Shown piece by piece: positions 1 through 37,000 of a DNA stretch of 64,000 bases (the first letter of the stretch is position 1; each line of letters begins with the position of its first letter). Source of the stretch: Cristatella mucedo. Taxonomy: Eukaryota > Bryozoa > Phylactolaemata > Cristatellidae. A program made the translations under genes and the position numbers. The notes under the pieces are model-generated. The model was not told the origin of the DNA. It did no database searches and saw only the letters and a list, made by a program, of their open reading frames with translations. The stretch lies in contig WPIO01000013.1 of NCBI GenBank assembly GCA_009760855.2, positions 5,788,001-5,852,000 of the forward strand, read 5' to 3'.

Positions 1-265
1 TAAAAGTGAGCGGCAAAATCTTGAAGTCGATCCATTGCTTGACTAGTAGCCAGTGCAGGTCGGTGAGAAGTGGTGTGGTGTGGCAACTGCTATGCTCACA
101 ACAGACGAGCCTAGCTGCAGAGTTTTGCTCCAGCTGTAAGCGCCTGATTGCACATGCCGGCTGGCCAGCAAGCAGTGAGTTACAGAAGTCAAGACGGAAT
201 GTCACAAACGCATGGACCAACTTAGATGTGGTATCCTCATCTAAACAAGACCGAATTTTAGATTA
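1..265 (-). mobile_element. L2-like LINE fragment, cut by window start
   Basis: The minus strand encodes the post-RT C-terminal region typical of the L2/CR1 clade (blocks such as AEFCSSCKRL in antisense to LVQNSAARLV). No 3' tail is visible because the element continues before position 1. Confidence 0.75.
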
Positions 266-438
266 CTTAACTCCCTTACTAGTCCGACTGTCGTTTCTGT
301 AGAGGTAGCTCTGCGTCTTTCTTGAGCATCTCTTGTTTTTAGTGCAGCTGTTTCTTAAGCCAAAAATGCTCTCGTGTCTGTCCTTTCCACATATTCTACT
401 GTTGCTGCTAGGGCTGTTTATCGGCTGGGGGCGCAGCT

Positions 439-439
<1 letters not shown>

Positions 440-500
<61 letters not shown>

Positions 501-510
501 CCTCCCTCTC
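440..510. repeat. (CT)n microsatellite
   Basis: About 56 bases of perfect CT dinucleotide followed by CCCT units. Coding-looking Leu/Ser ORFs over it are artefacts. Confidence 0.98.
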
Positions 511-1076
511 TAGCCAAGAAAATATTCTGTAGACTTCTCAGAATGGCAATGCTCTACATCGTAAAACCGGCCGAGCATAATATGGAACTCATTTTTGTGA
601 GTTTTGCTGTCAGGTTTTGTGCTCTTAAAGTATGCTTCCTCGTTAACTGAAATCGTGATGTCGTGAGCTGTACTGATTGATGTTTGAGGATGAGCTCAGC
701 AACAAAAGGCAGGACTGGCAGGTCTCTTCCAGTTCGCCCTCTCGAGCTCTACTGACATACACTTTGGTTTGTTTCTTTTGAGATAACATGCGCACAAGAA
801 TTCCAAAAAGAACGAAAGATCTGGAGTATGTGATTGTAGGCTGTTTTGTCAGTGAAGGTCCTTCCACAATTCTTACGCAACGACACCTACTCACCTGCTG
901 CCGTCTGGCACATCCTTTCTAGCCGTCCTGAGCTGCTACTTCCATGCTACTCACTGTAATGGTTTATTTAATATTATTAGTATAGCTCTTAGAGCTTTTG
1001 ACTTGCAACATATCAATGGCCACGACCTTGCTGCACTGCTTGGGGTACTTTGTGATGCGTGCATGCATGTGAGCGG

Positions 1077-1077
<1 letters not shown>

Positions 1078-1146
<69 letters not shown>

Positions 1147-1186
1147 GAGATGGCGCGTGTAAGTATATATACTTGGTTATAAACAT

Positions 1187-1262
<76 letters not shown>
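1078..1262. repeat. Compound (GA)n - (TA)n microsatellite
   Basis: GA repeat at 1080-1143, a 48-base spacer, then about 70 bases of TA at 1192-1262. Both tracts are nearly perfect, so length variation is likely. Confidence 0.97.
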
Positions 1263-1267
<5 letters not shown>

Positions 1268-1359
1268 TTAAAGGATAGAAAGAAGGAAACAATCAACTAG
1301 ATGTGGGGATGACTCACACCTGTGCTTTGATCCCTTCTTGCCTTCCAGCATGTACAATT

Positions 1360-2312
1360 CTTTGAACTTCTTTGCTGCATATATTGCTGTCATTAGCATT
1401 TGGATGGCAACACACTTTCTCAGATTGAGTGAAGATAGAACTCACTAGTAATGCACAAACTATGTCATTTGGAAATTAGAAAATCTATCCTTCAAAATGG
1501 GCTGGGCAAGCATATCTCATGTAGTATCTGCACGAAATCTGGATGTCCTGTTCTAAAGTGACCTTTCACTAGACAACCACATCAGCTCTATAGTCATGTC
1601 TGCTTACTTTAAGTTCTATAACATTGCAAACATTTGGGCAGGAGTAGACACGGACACCTTATCCAAGTTGGTCCATGCATATGTGACATACCATCTCGGC
1701 TTCTGTAATTCACTACTTGCAAGCTTTCCAGTCTGTGCAATAAGGCGCTTGCAGTTGGAACGAAACTCAGCAGCCAGGCTTGTATTTCGTGAACATCGAA
1801 GTTGCCACATCACACATGTTCACACCGACCTGCACTCGCTCCCATTCGAGCAGTGATTTGACTTTTAGAGTTCTGCCACTCACTTCCCTCGGTCCCTTCA
1901 CTATCTGGCTCCAGCCTTCCGATCAGAACTAGTTCCCAGCCAGGCTAGGCATTGCACCTCATCTGCTATTCTGACTCAAGTCGTCTAAATGTGTCTCAAA
2001 CCAACCTCAAATCCAATTGGGGGAAATCATGCCTTTTTTTGGTCACAAGCACCCAAAGCCTGGAACTCACTTCCGACTGACGTCATGCCATCCTCTGGCT
2101 TGACGACATTTAAATAGAAGCTAGGAATGATGCACCTGCTCCTTACAGAATTGGCTTCTTCTTTATGAATTGTCTCGTATATGCATGTGTACAGATACTG
2201 CGAGTGTTATCGCTCAATATAGTGACATGTTTCCTTTACAACATACATAAAGTGTCTACAAAGAGATGTAATTCGCTCAAGGTGCTATGCAAATAAATTT
2301 ATTATTATTATC
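1360..2312 (+). mobile_element. Degenerate L2-like LINE 3' part
   Basis: Contains decayed matches to WMAANFLKLNDDKTN, NSLLAGLP, LQLVQNSAARLV and the 3' hairpin tail, ending in TTATTATTATTA. Many stops; an old copy. Confidence 0.75.
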
Positions 2313-2589
2313 ACTGTAATCATTTCCCATCCGATGCTGCGCCGGCATGCCTTGGCTGTGCACAGCACGTAGCAGCCCGTGCTGTACACAGGTCGTGTAA
2401 CCTGCTATACCCCCCCCCAATCGAGTCGAAACATCACTTCCAGCATCGTCTGATGGTTGGACGACCCTCCTTGGCTTCTGCTTGCGGTAGTAGTTTGCCA
2501 CCTGTTTGTGCAGACTTAGTGTAGTGTCAAAAGGCAGAATTTGGTGTTCGAGGTGTTGCTGGAACTGAACAGGATTTTTTATGTTGCAG

Positions 2590-27952
<25,363 letters not shown>

Positions 27953-28218
27953 TAGTGACAGCCTCTGCTGTTGTTGCTTAATTTATGAAGATATGTTCGC
28001 TTGTGCTAACGGGTATTTATTGCAGTCTGCTTATTTGTTGTGACGCAGTTGTGTTCCACTCGTTGGCTTGCCTGGTGCCATGCTCATTGGGGAGTGCTGC
28101 TGTGACCTGTAATGTGCAGCCGGTCTCCGCATTCTTGCCAGATCAGACCAGATGTAGCTAGTGTGATTTCGCAGCCCTCCATTCTCTGCCAGGCAAGTGC
28201 TTACGCAATACTTTCTCA

Positions 28219-28224
28219 AATAAA
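28219..28224 (+). promoter_or_regulatory. TSC2: Candidate TSC2 polyadenylation signal
   Basis: AATAAA lies 267 bases after the TSC2 stop, in otherwise repeat-free DNA, and is a reasonable 3' end for the transcript. No downstream GU-rich element was assessed. Confidence 0.45.
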
Positions 28225-28904
28225 ACCGCGCAGTGCCGTCTTGATTTACATGCACCCATTATATTTTATCCCACCCGTACGGTATGCCTTGACTGTTATA
28301 ATAATAGTGAGCACATCCAACCAATTATGCCGACTAGCACTCGTTTTGTGCCGTTGAGCTTTAGCCTATTGAACTTGAGCTTGAACTGGCTCCTTAGGAT
28401 TTCCAAAACCGTATAGAAGATCTGTATCATGTAGTTCCAATGCCCACCATTCGCAATTGTATCCTCAAGAAGAAGCAAAAACTGCCAGCCATGTTATATA
28501 TTACAGATTACCTTGTAAGCCGCGATTCCATGTTAAAGACTTTCTTGGGCGGTCGCAAAGCCCTTTGAAATGTGGCCAGCAGAGCCAGCAAGCAAGCCAG
28601 CGCATATGTGGCCAGCGGTCGGTTGTATAACATGTCACTCTTTCGTAAAACATGTCACTCTGCAACTTTTGGTGCAAGCGTAATCACTTTTGTTGTTAGC
28701 CCTGTTGTCCCTTAGAATGCCATTAGGAACCTGCTACCTAGCTGTATCAGGGTAGTGAAGGTTCTCACCCCAGCCAGCTAGAATCACGAGGGAAGGAGTG
28801 AGATGTCAGTATTTATCTGCTTTGCCACCTCACTGAAAACGCACAATGAAGCAGTTGCGATGGGGCAAGAGAAAGTAACAACATTAAATGTAATGTAATG
28901 TAAC
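28225..28904. other. Intergenic spacer downstream of TSC2
   Basis: No gene or repeat recognised other than short duplicated phrases (CATGTCACTCT at 28630-28663). Confidence 0.5.
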
Positions 28905-30411
28905 ACCGTCTGTAACTCAAAACCACAAAGACCAAGTGGATGTTATGCATGAGAGTGTTCTATGACACACTTACAGCCTAAGCGGGTTTCGGTACGACCG
29001 CCAACAGACTTAATCTCATAATAAAAAGAAAAAGTGAGAAGCATAGCTGAGTCAGGAGGGCAGTCAAGGAAGTGAGTAGCATGAATGTGGCAGCTGAGGC
29101 CTGCTGGAAGTGATGTTCCACAGTCGGCAGCAGGAGAGTAGTTGTCGGTACGTGAGAATTGAGGAAGTGAGTTCCACAGTTTAGGACCTGGACAGCTAAA
29201 GCTGTCACCAGCGATCTTTAATCTTATGAATGGAGCAGTAAATTTATTGTCCACTGAGGACCTAAGGGCACGAGGAGGCAGAAACTAGTGCGACAGTTTA
29301 AGTAATTGGTGAGCCGTGATGGCACATTAGGTAAGGCGGTTGCTTTTCATGACCTCAGTGTAGTGGTCGTGTGTTCGAATACTGTGGCGAGCGATCCTTT
29401 ATTGCAGCTGCAAGCGGTAGCGATAGCCGTGAAGGCTCTACAGTGGCTATACAAAAGAGGGTGCTGCTAAATCAACTAGCATTTTTTAAGTAAGAAGAAG
29501 CGTAGCTGTGGTGGACCTTGTGGGTCAGCTTAAAACCGTACTCTGTCTCGTATCCACTAATCAACCAGGAGTCATCAGCAGCTCCTTCAGCAGAGGAGAT
29601 ACATGGCTGAATATAAGAGATTTGTAAACTAACATCGCAGCCATATTCATCACCAGCTGAAATGGCCTACTGGCTTTGTCGGCAGCCTAGCCAAAATAGA
29701 ATTGCAACCATCCAGCCTAGACAAACCAGGGAGTTGGATTTTTGCAAGCCGCAGTGGTATCTTATAATCTTAGACAGGGATCGGGCATGATGGCTAGCTT
29801 CGGAGGCTGTTCTTAAATAAACTTTCAAAAATTTAGGTAGTTGTAAAGACGACACCTGAATTCCGAATATGTTGTGACGGTCGCACAACAGCATCACCTA
29901 TTAAAGGGGCAAATTCTCCTAATCCAGCCGTACGCTTAAGGTTTCCTATAAGTAGCAGTTCGGTTTTGTCCTAGTTTAGATTCAGGAAATTTGCCGACAT
30001 CCAGTATCGAATGTCAGCAAGGCAAGCATTCAGTTTATGAGTCAGTGCAGCAGATTCTGGAGGCTTAAACGACAAATATAGATGAGTATCGTCAGCATAG
30101 AAGTGAGAGCCGATCTCATAGGCCAGAATCACTCTTCCTAGAGGCTCAGTATAAATGAAGAACAGCAAAGTACCGAGAACGGATTCTTGTAGGACTCCAC
30201 AGGTGATTGGTTGGGTGGATTAGACTTGACCACCACACGACACGGATTGAACACGACCTGACAAATACGATTTGAAGTGCGCCAGTGCCAGCTGCCAGAC
30301 CGATCGTTGCCTTCAATCATTCAAGTAGCATGTCGCGATCAATAGTGTCGAAGGCAGCTGATAGTCTGGCAGGCTCAGGGCAGTGACATTCCCTCGATCG
30401 TTGCAGCATAA
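28905..30411 (-). mobile_element. Second L2/CR1-type LINE (family B), RT to 3' end, degenerate
   Basis: The minus strand encodes SHFYADDTHLYLSFKPPESA with the RT FADD motif, IRYWMSANFLNLN, and SFSCPGPKLWNSLPQF near the 3' end. Its sequence and 3' UTR differ from the main family. It is split by a SINE and carries stops. A relative starts at 63605. Confidence 0.82.
29306..29484 (+). mobile_element. tRNA-derived SINE, family 1, with target-site duplication
   Basis: A-box-like TGGCACATTAGGTAAGG and B-box-like GTGTTCGAATACT head, then the family body (GATCCTTTATTGCAGCTGCA). Flanked by TTTAAGTAA at 29297-29305 and 29485-29493, a 9-bp duplication, inside the family B LINE. Confidence 0.82.
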
Positions 30412-30482
30412 TATATAATAATAATAATGCACTTGATAAAGCGCCTTCAAAGAACTTAATCTCTTTCTAGGCGCTTTTTGAT
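30412..30482 (-). mobile_element. Solo L2-like 3' tail
   Basis: ATAATAATAATGCACTTGAT then the hairpin GCGCC...GGCGC. About 70 bases only. Confidence 0.75.
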
Positions 30483-31039
30483 TGTAGAATGATCCGAGAT
30501 GGTCAACGGGCGAAATTAAAAAGGTTGTCCCATTCTTCCTGACCGCCGACTGGGAGTAGTGGGGCTCCGGAAAGCATGTTTAATTAACATTTGCTGGACG
30601 ACTGCGACTGCAGGTCCAAGTAGACAATGCATATACGGGTTGTTTAATGCTCTCAAGCGAAGTATTAACTTCGTGATGCAGATTAAATAGCTTGCATGCT
30701 AGGTGGCATCAAGCCGGCGCGAGAGTTGGCATGACAAAATCACTGCTTGGACCATATGCTACACAAGTGCTAAACTTTTAAATATTAAGCAACTTCAATC
30801 GATCAAGAGGACTCACGTTTTCCTGGATTTTATAAAGGTGCTGAGGCACTTAACCGCAAACTTATGGGCAGGATAGCAAACAATAGTTTGCAAAAATTAA
30901 AAAATAAATTCAGGTGTCTAAATTAGCAAGATGTTGAGGCTAGTCTTATACAATGTGAGAGCAAATTCATGAGTCGCGTAGCACAGCAAATGCGCATCGC
31001 ATAGCAAATATAGCAAAAATAGCATGGCATAACATCACA
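30483..31039. other. Intergenic sequence without recognised feature
   Basis: No gene or repeat seen before the inverted duplication. Confidence 0.5.
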
Positions 31040-31067
31040 GAGAGCTTCGGCGAGCATAGCTGTGAAG

Positions 31068-32175
31068 TAATAATAATAATAATGCACTTGATAAAGCGCC
31101 CTCAGAGAACTCAATCTCTCTCTAGGCGCTTTACATTTGCTGCAAAGGGAAATGCAGTTGAATGGTGAGTAATATCATGCGTGGTAAACAAACAAAATGA
31201 ATAACATGGTTAGGGGTGACATGCACAGGGTCAGCATGCAAATGTGGTTAATGGCAGCATGCACAATGTCAGCACGCATAAGCACATCAAGGACGAATCA
31301 CAGGGACCCACTAAATGCTGTCCTAAATAGGTGTGTTTTAAGTTCTTTTTAAATGTGGTCAGGTCAGGGGATGTTCTGACGCAGGTCGGAAGGGAGTTCC
31401 AGGCTATGGGAGCATACGAACTAAATGCACGGTCTCCAAAGGATTTGAGGTTTGTACGAGGTATTTGTAGACTGTTGGATTCCGAAAAGCTGGTGGTACG
31501 ATACTTGGCCTGATGGGGTAGTATATCTGAGAGATAGGCTGGTGCCAAATAATGAAGTGACCTAATAGTGAGTGACAAAACCTTGAAGTCAATCCATTGC
31601 TTGACTGGTAGCCAGTGCAGGTCGGTGAGAAATGGTGTGATGTGGCACGTGCGACGCTCAAGACAGACAAGCCTAGCTGCCGAGTTTTGCACCAGCTGCA
31701 GTCGCCTGATCGTACATGCTGGTAGGCCAGTAAGCAGCGAGTTTCAGAAATTGAGACGGGATGTCACGAATGCATGGACCAACTTGGACGTGGTATCCTT
31801 GTCTAAACAAGCCCGAATTTTAGCAATGTTGTGAAGCTGAAAATAGGCAGTTTGACTGTGGAGCTGATATGGTCGTCTAACGAGAGGTCGCTTTGGAATA
31901 TGACACCTAGATTTCGAGCTGATTCAACTGGAGATATGCTGGCAGAGCCAGTTTTGAGCGTCAGCCTTTCCAATTTGTGAATCACACTGGGTGTGCCCAT
32001 AACTAGTAAGTTAGTTTTATCATCGTTTAGTTTTAGAAAATTTGCTGCCATCCATGTGTGGATGTCATCAATACATGCAGCAAGTGAGTTAAGAGAGTTT
32101 GAGGCGCTCGAATTCTGGGAGGGATCAAAGCAAAGGTACAACTGAGTGTCATCCGCATAGAAGTGAAAGCCTAGA
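31068..32175 (-). mobile_element. Young L2-like LINE 3' part
   Basis: The minus strand encodes long uninterrupted stretches: LYLCFDPSQNS, WMAANFLKLNDDKTNLLVMG, LVCLERRTCHITPFLTDLHW, APIAWNSLPTCVRTSPDLTT. It ends in the hairpin and ATT repeat. One of the best preserved copies. Confidence 0.92.
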
Positions 32176-32191
32176 TTACGCCTTCTAAGTC

Positions 32192-32243
32192 ACGTGTAAA
32201 GCGCCTATAAAGAGATTTAGCTCTCTGAGGGCGCTTGATCAGG

Positions 32244-32275
<32 letters not shown>
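32192..32275 (+). mobile_element. Solo L2-like 3' tail
   Basis: GTGTAAAGCGCCTATAAAGA to a (TTA)n run, opposite in orientation to the preceding LINE. Confidence 0.75.
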
Positions 32276-32276
<1 letters not shown>

Positions 32277-32396
32277 GACTTGCTCAATTCTTGAGCCTTG
32301 ATCACTGCTTCTTTTTGAGCAAGTGGCTTTTACTTAGAGGTCAAGCCCCCAGCTGCTCAAATGCATAGCTTCGGAATTTGTATGTCGTTCACAGGA

Positions 32397-32598
32397 ACTG
32401 TGCATGCTGCCACTAACCACATTTGCATGCTGACCCTGTGCATGTCACCCCTAGCCATGTTATTTATTTTGTTTGTTTATCAAGCATGATTTTACTCACC
32501 ATTTCAATTGCATTTCCCTTTGCAGTAAATGTAAAGCGCCTAGAGAGAGATTAAGTTCTCTGAGGGCGCTTTATCAAGTGCATTATTATTATTATTAC
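32397..32598 (+). mobile_element. L2-like LINE 3' UTR and tail
   Basis: 3' UTR (CATGCTGCCACTAACCACAT) through hairpin to (ATT)n. Right arm of the inverted duplication. Confidence 0.85.
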
Positions 32599-32625
32599 TT
32601 CACAGCTATGCTCGCCGAAGCTCTC

Positions 32626-33166
32626 TTTGACGCATTCATTATTTTCATACATCTATATATTACTTTATTTTACAATCGTCGAAACAGGATCGTCAGCAAG
32701 CTCAAGAGTACGGCAAACTAATTGGCCTTTCACAGAGGTAAGGGTGCTTGAACAAGTATAAACATCGTTGACCTTAAAAGTGTTTCGTACAGAGTAGGTT
32801 CTCTAACTGCAAGGTAGCTCCTGAGTAAACCTGGCGCTTGAATGACAAGGTCAAGCACAGGATAGGGGACTTGACAAAAATCGCAGTTTAATAATTAAAA
32901 GCGCAATTTGAAAAAAACGACTTTTTCGGTACACGCCGGATGCGTATACAGGTTGCATTTGCTTATAATCGTGAAGATACTTAGTACTTCACGGGGAAAA
33001 TGAAAGTGAAAGGCAATCGGTCACTCCAGCGAAACAATACCACCAAGAATATAGACAGGCCGGGTTCGCTTACCGGGCTGCTGCTGTCACTTGATCACTG
33101 TAGGCTCACACGCGTCTTAAGTTTTCGGCATCGCAGGTTTCGTGACTGCGGTCGGCCTTTGAGTAC
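32626..33166. other. Intergenic sequence without recognised feature
   Basis: Nothing identified between the inverted duplication and the next LINE tail. Confidence 0.5.
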
Positions 33167-33262
33167 GTAATAATAATAACAATAATAATAATGCACTTGA
33201 TAAAGCGCCCTCAGAGAACTCAATCTATTTTTAGGCACTTTACATTTGCTGCAACGGGAAGA
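33167..33262 (-). mobile_element. Solo L2-like 3' tail
   Basis: AATAATAATAATGCACTTGA, hairpin, and ACATTTGCTGCAACGGGAAG. It sits just upstream of the LUC7L promoter region. Confidence 0.8.
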
Positions 33263-33985
33263 CGTAAAATAACCTGTGATTTCTCTAGAGCTATGACCTC
33301 GCGCCCTTCCTAGTTCGGGTAGCGGCGCAGCGCATGCAACGCGCGAATACCTGAAGCTCGTTTTCGTTTTACACCAACAGTAACGATACAGCGCTTGATA
33401 TCCTGCACGCAGCGCTAACAACAATAGCATATTAGGAAAAACGAGTAGTAGCCTGTTTGATACGGCTGACACGGCAGGTGACTTCCAACAGACTCATTTA
33501 CAGGCTCACAATAGCTCACGCTCAGCGCTAGGACTCACGTATCGTAAGGCACGCCACATATAATGGCCAGGTCGTACGTGATATAATAATATTGTTCATA
33601 TGTAATCATTAATCGTGCTGCTCGTAAGCCTCGGCCTACCGCGGCTATCTCATAAGCGGCTCTAAGTGCAAATGCAGTGATTGTGCTCGTAGTTCGTAAT
33701 CGCGTTCAGCTGTCAAGCTTTTAGTACGTAATCACGGGGCATCGCACAAGTCTTTGAGGCGTTGAAAAACCTTCGGCATCTAAACGCAAGTTTCTAGCGC
33801 TGGCTGGGCAGCTGGTACAACCGCAGCTACCGCGACGCAAACGGAAGCGGCTAATCTTAATGGACCCGCTGTGGCTAGTACAGCGAGCCATATATCCACG
33901 CCCCTATATTGGCGCTGAGGTTTCGCGTTGATGCCGTCCGCCATTTTGTAAACGCGAAGTGAAATAGCGTCCGGAAGCATAGGGA
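33263..33985 (+). promoter_or_regulatory. LUC7L upstream region
   Basis: About 720 bases free of recognised transposons, with more CpG than surrounding DNA and ending at the LUC7L ATG. By position it should hold the LUC7L promoter and 5' UTR. The transcription start cannot be read from sequence. Confidence 0.4.
33938..33947 (+). promoter_or_regulatory. YY1-like motif upstream of LUC7L start
   Basis: CCGCCATTTT, complement AAAATGGCGG, lies 39-48 bases before the LUC7L ATG. It fits the YY1 core AANATGGC, common near transcription starts of housekeeping genes. No TATA box is obvious. Confidence 0.4.
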
Positions 33986-34046
33986 ATGACGGCTCACGAC
34001 CAAATTAGAGCGATGCTGGATGAGTTGATGGGTACTGCTCGGGATG
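33986..34046 (+). CDS. LUC7L: LUC7L exon 1
   Basis: Begins at ATG in context AGGGAATGA and encodes MTAHDQIRAMLDELMGTARD, matching LUC7L MSAQAQMRALLDQLMGTARDG. Donor G|GTAAGT, phase 1. Confidence 0.95.
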
Positions 34047-37000
34047 GTAAGTACACAGTGCTCAAGTTCATCTGCCGCGCCGTATCTGTTAGGTTTCCTA
34101 GAGCCCGCAGTGCGTGGCGGTCAGGCCGTTTTATCCCAGTAAGTAGCCAGTGAGCCAAAATTAACCATATACGTGGGCTCGAAGTGCTACGCTTCTGCTT
34201 TATGATTTAATTACGAGAGTATTTTATTCGCCGCTCTGCATTTAAGCGTGCTTGTCTTCTGCAGCACTGCCGCGTACACAGCTTCTATGGTGAGCTTGGC
34301 AGCGCTATTCCCATTGTATACTGACTGGATCACTAATTCTATTTTAACGTGGTTTTTTAAGGTTACTTTGTAAAGCGGTGTCGCCAGTGCATAAGATTCA
34401 AACAAATTGCACTGTCAGGGGCCTGCAGTCCGTGAGTTAACCGTGTTTATTTTCAGCTCTGGCACAAGCATTATCCATATTGCGTGTTTCTGATTAGTTT
34501 ATCTTGATTGCCTGAAATATCTCGTAGCGTGTAGTTGACTGGATGCAGGCGTGTATATGCTCTTCTGCCGGCGATCTGCATTATTCTATGAAATGTTTTA
34601 TTTTGAATGGTGAAAGTCGTTGGCATCCAATGGAGTGCTTGCTACGCATTAAATCGCATGTTACCGGGCAAGGTTGTCCGTCTATGGTGCGGGTAAGTTA
34701 TGCTTTTGAAGGTGACATATTAATGCTGGTGGAGAGCAGCCGTTATTGGGGATCAATCTTCGGTCTATGCGACGCATGAATGTTCCCATCAATTTCGTGG
34801 GTGCTGCGCAGCCCACTGCCTACTGCCGGCATGGTCAGTGGGCCACCACCCAGGCTTAGCACCCCTTCAGCTTTATAGGCGGGCTTTTTATTTTCCAGGT
34901 GAGAGCAACAGATACCAGATAAAGTATGACAATCCCAAAGTTTGCAAGAGCTTTCTGCTAAGCTGCTGTCCCCACGATATTCTTGCCAGCACGGTGAGTC
35001 GATGCAGTTCTCAGAGATGCTTCAGTGAAGTCCCAATAGGATAACAATGCACGTGAGGAATCAATGCCGGATCTTACCGCTTTGGGCTTTTGTCATAGTT
35101 TAGTCGTTTCAGCGACTCGTGTAAATAGATTGCTGTGAGCACAGTAGGCACTGATGCTGGCATGGTGGTGTTCGGATGCTGCCGGTCACTGGAAATCGGT
35201 AGTCACATTCCACTGACAGTACTATGTTTGTACCACATTAGACTCATCGTACAAGCCAACGTTCATTTCTTGCCATCATTGTACAGTTCTACCAGGCATC
35301 TTCGTGGAGGTGCTTTTGGTACTTTTCGGGCTTTTTTGCTTCAGTGTTGCTAAGTACCATCTTGAGCATAGCAATATTAGTACTGTCGTAGCGCTCATGC
35401 TGAACGTGGGAGGCTCATTTATACTTGGTTAGTCGGCACAGCCAAACAATCCTATAAGCAGGTTACCGATAGAAAGCATTTGTTAAAATAAAAACTAAAG
35501 TTAACGAAAGAAATTTTAATCATTGCCGACTGCATAGCCGACAGCTCTGCTGTCTACATTCCACCCCATCACGAGCTTAAGTCGTTTTCCTCTCTTACTA
35601 TTACACAATTGCGGACTGCACTTCCCTAAGTTTTAGCTCAGCTTTCAGTTGACTGCTTGAGCTGTATTGTTGCTTGCGGCCACTGACATGAGCAGTTAAT
35701 CATGTGCTATCGTGCTTCAAATGTGATTCGAAGGGTGCATTTCGTTTCTTGGTTCTTAGCAGGATCGGCACAAGTTCTTGCGTGTGTGAGCCGATGTGGT
35801 CTCTTATGATCCTTCACGAGTGCTGGAGGGCTCAGCATAAAATCAGGGAAAGCCACGTGCTGAGGAGTCTTGCATCACTCTCCCCTCTCCTTCTTCCCCC
35901 GGTCGTGGCCCTTCATTTACGAAAGCGCTTGGCCTGTCTCATCGTTTCCCAGGCGCTCGAAGCTCTTCTGTTTTATTCAGGAGTGAAAGGAACCGTGTGA
36001 ACTCGACGTAGTGCGTGAGCGTGGCTCGCTCGGCTGCTTGTTTGTGCTGTGCTCGTGCTACTGCACTGCTGCGACCTCGTGTGCCCGCCAAGTAGTTCAC
36101 GTCTCATGTTTTCGGATATCACGACCGCGCCGATTCTTGTTCTCGGGCACTGTTGCTTAAGCTTGGTTGTATTCGTTTTGTAGCGAATGGATCTGGGTGA
36201 CTGCCCCAAGGTACACGATCTTGCTCTAAGAGCCGACTTCGAGTTGGCTCAAAAGAAAAAGGACCACTTCTATGACATCGATGCCATGGAGCATCTGCAA
36301 AGCTTTATTAATGACTGTGATCGACGGACAGAGCAGGCAAAAAGGAAGCTGAAAGAGACTCAAGATGATCTGTCAGAAGAAGCTGCTGTGCAGGTGAGCA
36401 GCTGCCTGGCACCAGCATGCTCTAAGCTGCCCCTCTGATCAGCGGAACACGTGTTGCGTTTGTGTGATCCATATCTCTTTTCTGCTCATTTCTTGCTTGT
36501 GCCTTGCAATTTTTAGGCTGTGGATGTAGTTTGACATCGTTTGCTTAAATTTTTGGTGGTACCTTTACCTAGCTGGTCGTCTCTGGACAATTTCAGATCT
36601 CTTGGATCTATAGCAACTAGGAGTAGATCGACCTGTGTGGCTAGTTTACTTATCTTTCCTTTATTGTGTGACAAACGCTTGACACTATTTGCAATAGGTC
36701 ATATTATAGGCTAGATTTTTCTGTTTGGGTCGCCACCATCCACAGCAGGATCGGTCCGGTCCGGTCTGCTCTGTACATTTTGTGTTTAAAGATATGTTGC
36801 TTCCAGCCTACTACCGGACTTTGGTATGGTTTGCCAAATCATTTTTAATGCTGTTATGTGAAAATCGTCAAAACCAGATTCGATGTCCGACAAGTTTGTC
36901 GAGTTATTAAGTCGTTAGGCTAATCTTCCCAGTATTTTCTCGACATTTACTCGTAAGTTTATTAACCTCGTAGCCAGAAGCGAGCGGGTAGTGAGTTTCA

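Larger units (their letters stand above)
31040..32625. repeat. Inverted duplication of a LINE 3' end with shared flank
   Basis: 31040-31268 and the reverse complement of 32397-32625 match closely. The outermost 27 bases (GAGAGCTTCGGCGAGCATAG and on) are not LINE sequence yet are present in both arms. Spacer about 1.1 kb. Confidence 0.85.

Noticed and set aside
600-1000. Upstream TSC2 exon
   Set aside because: Acceptor-like TTTTGTCAG at 844-852 is followed by a sequence without similarity to the tuberin N-terminal domain.
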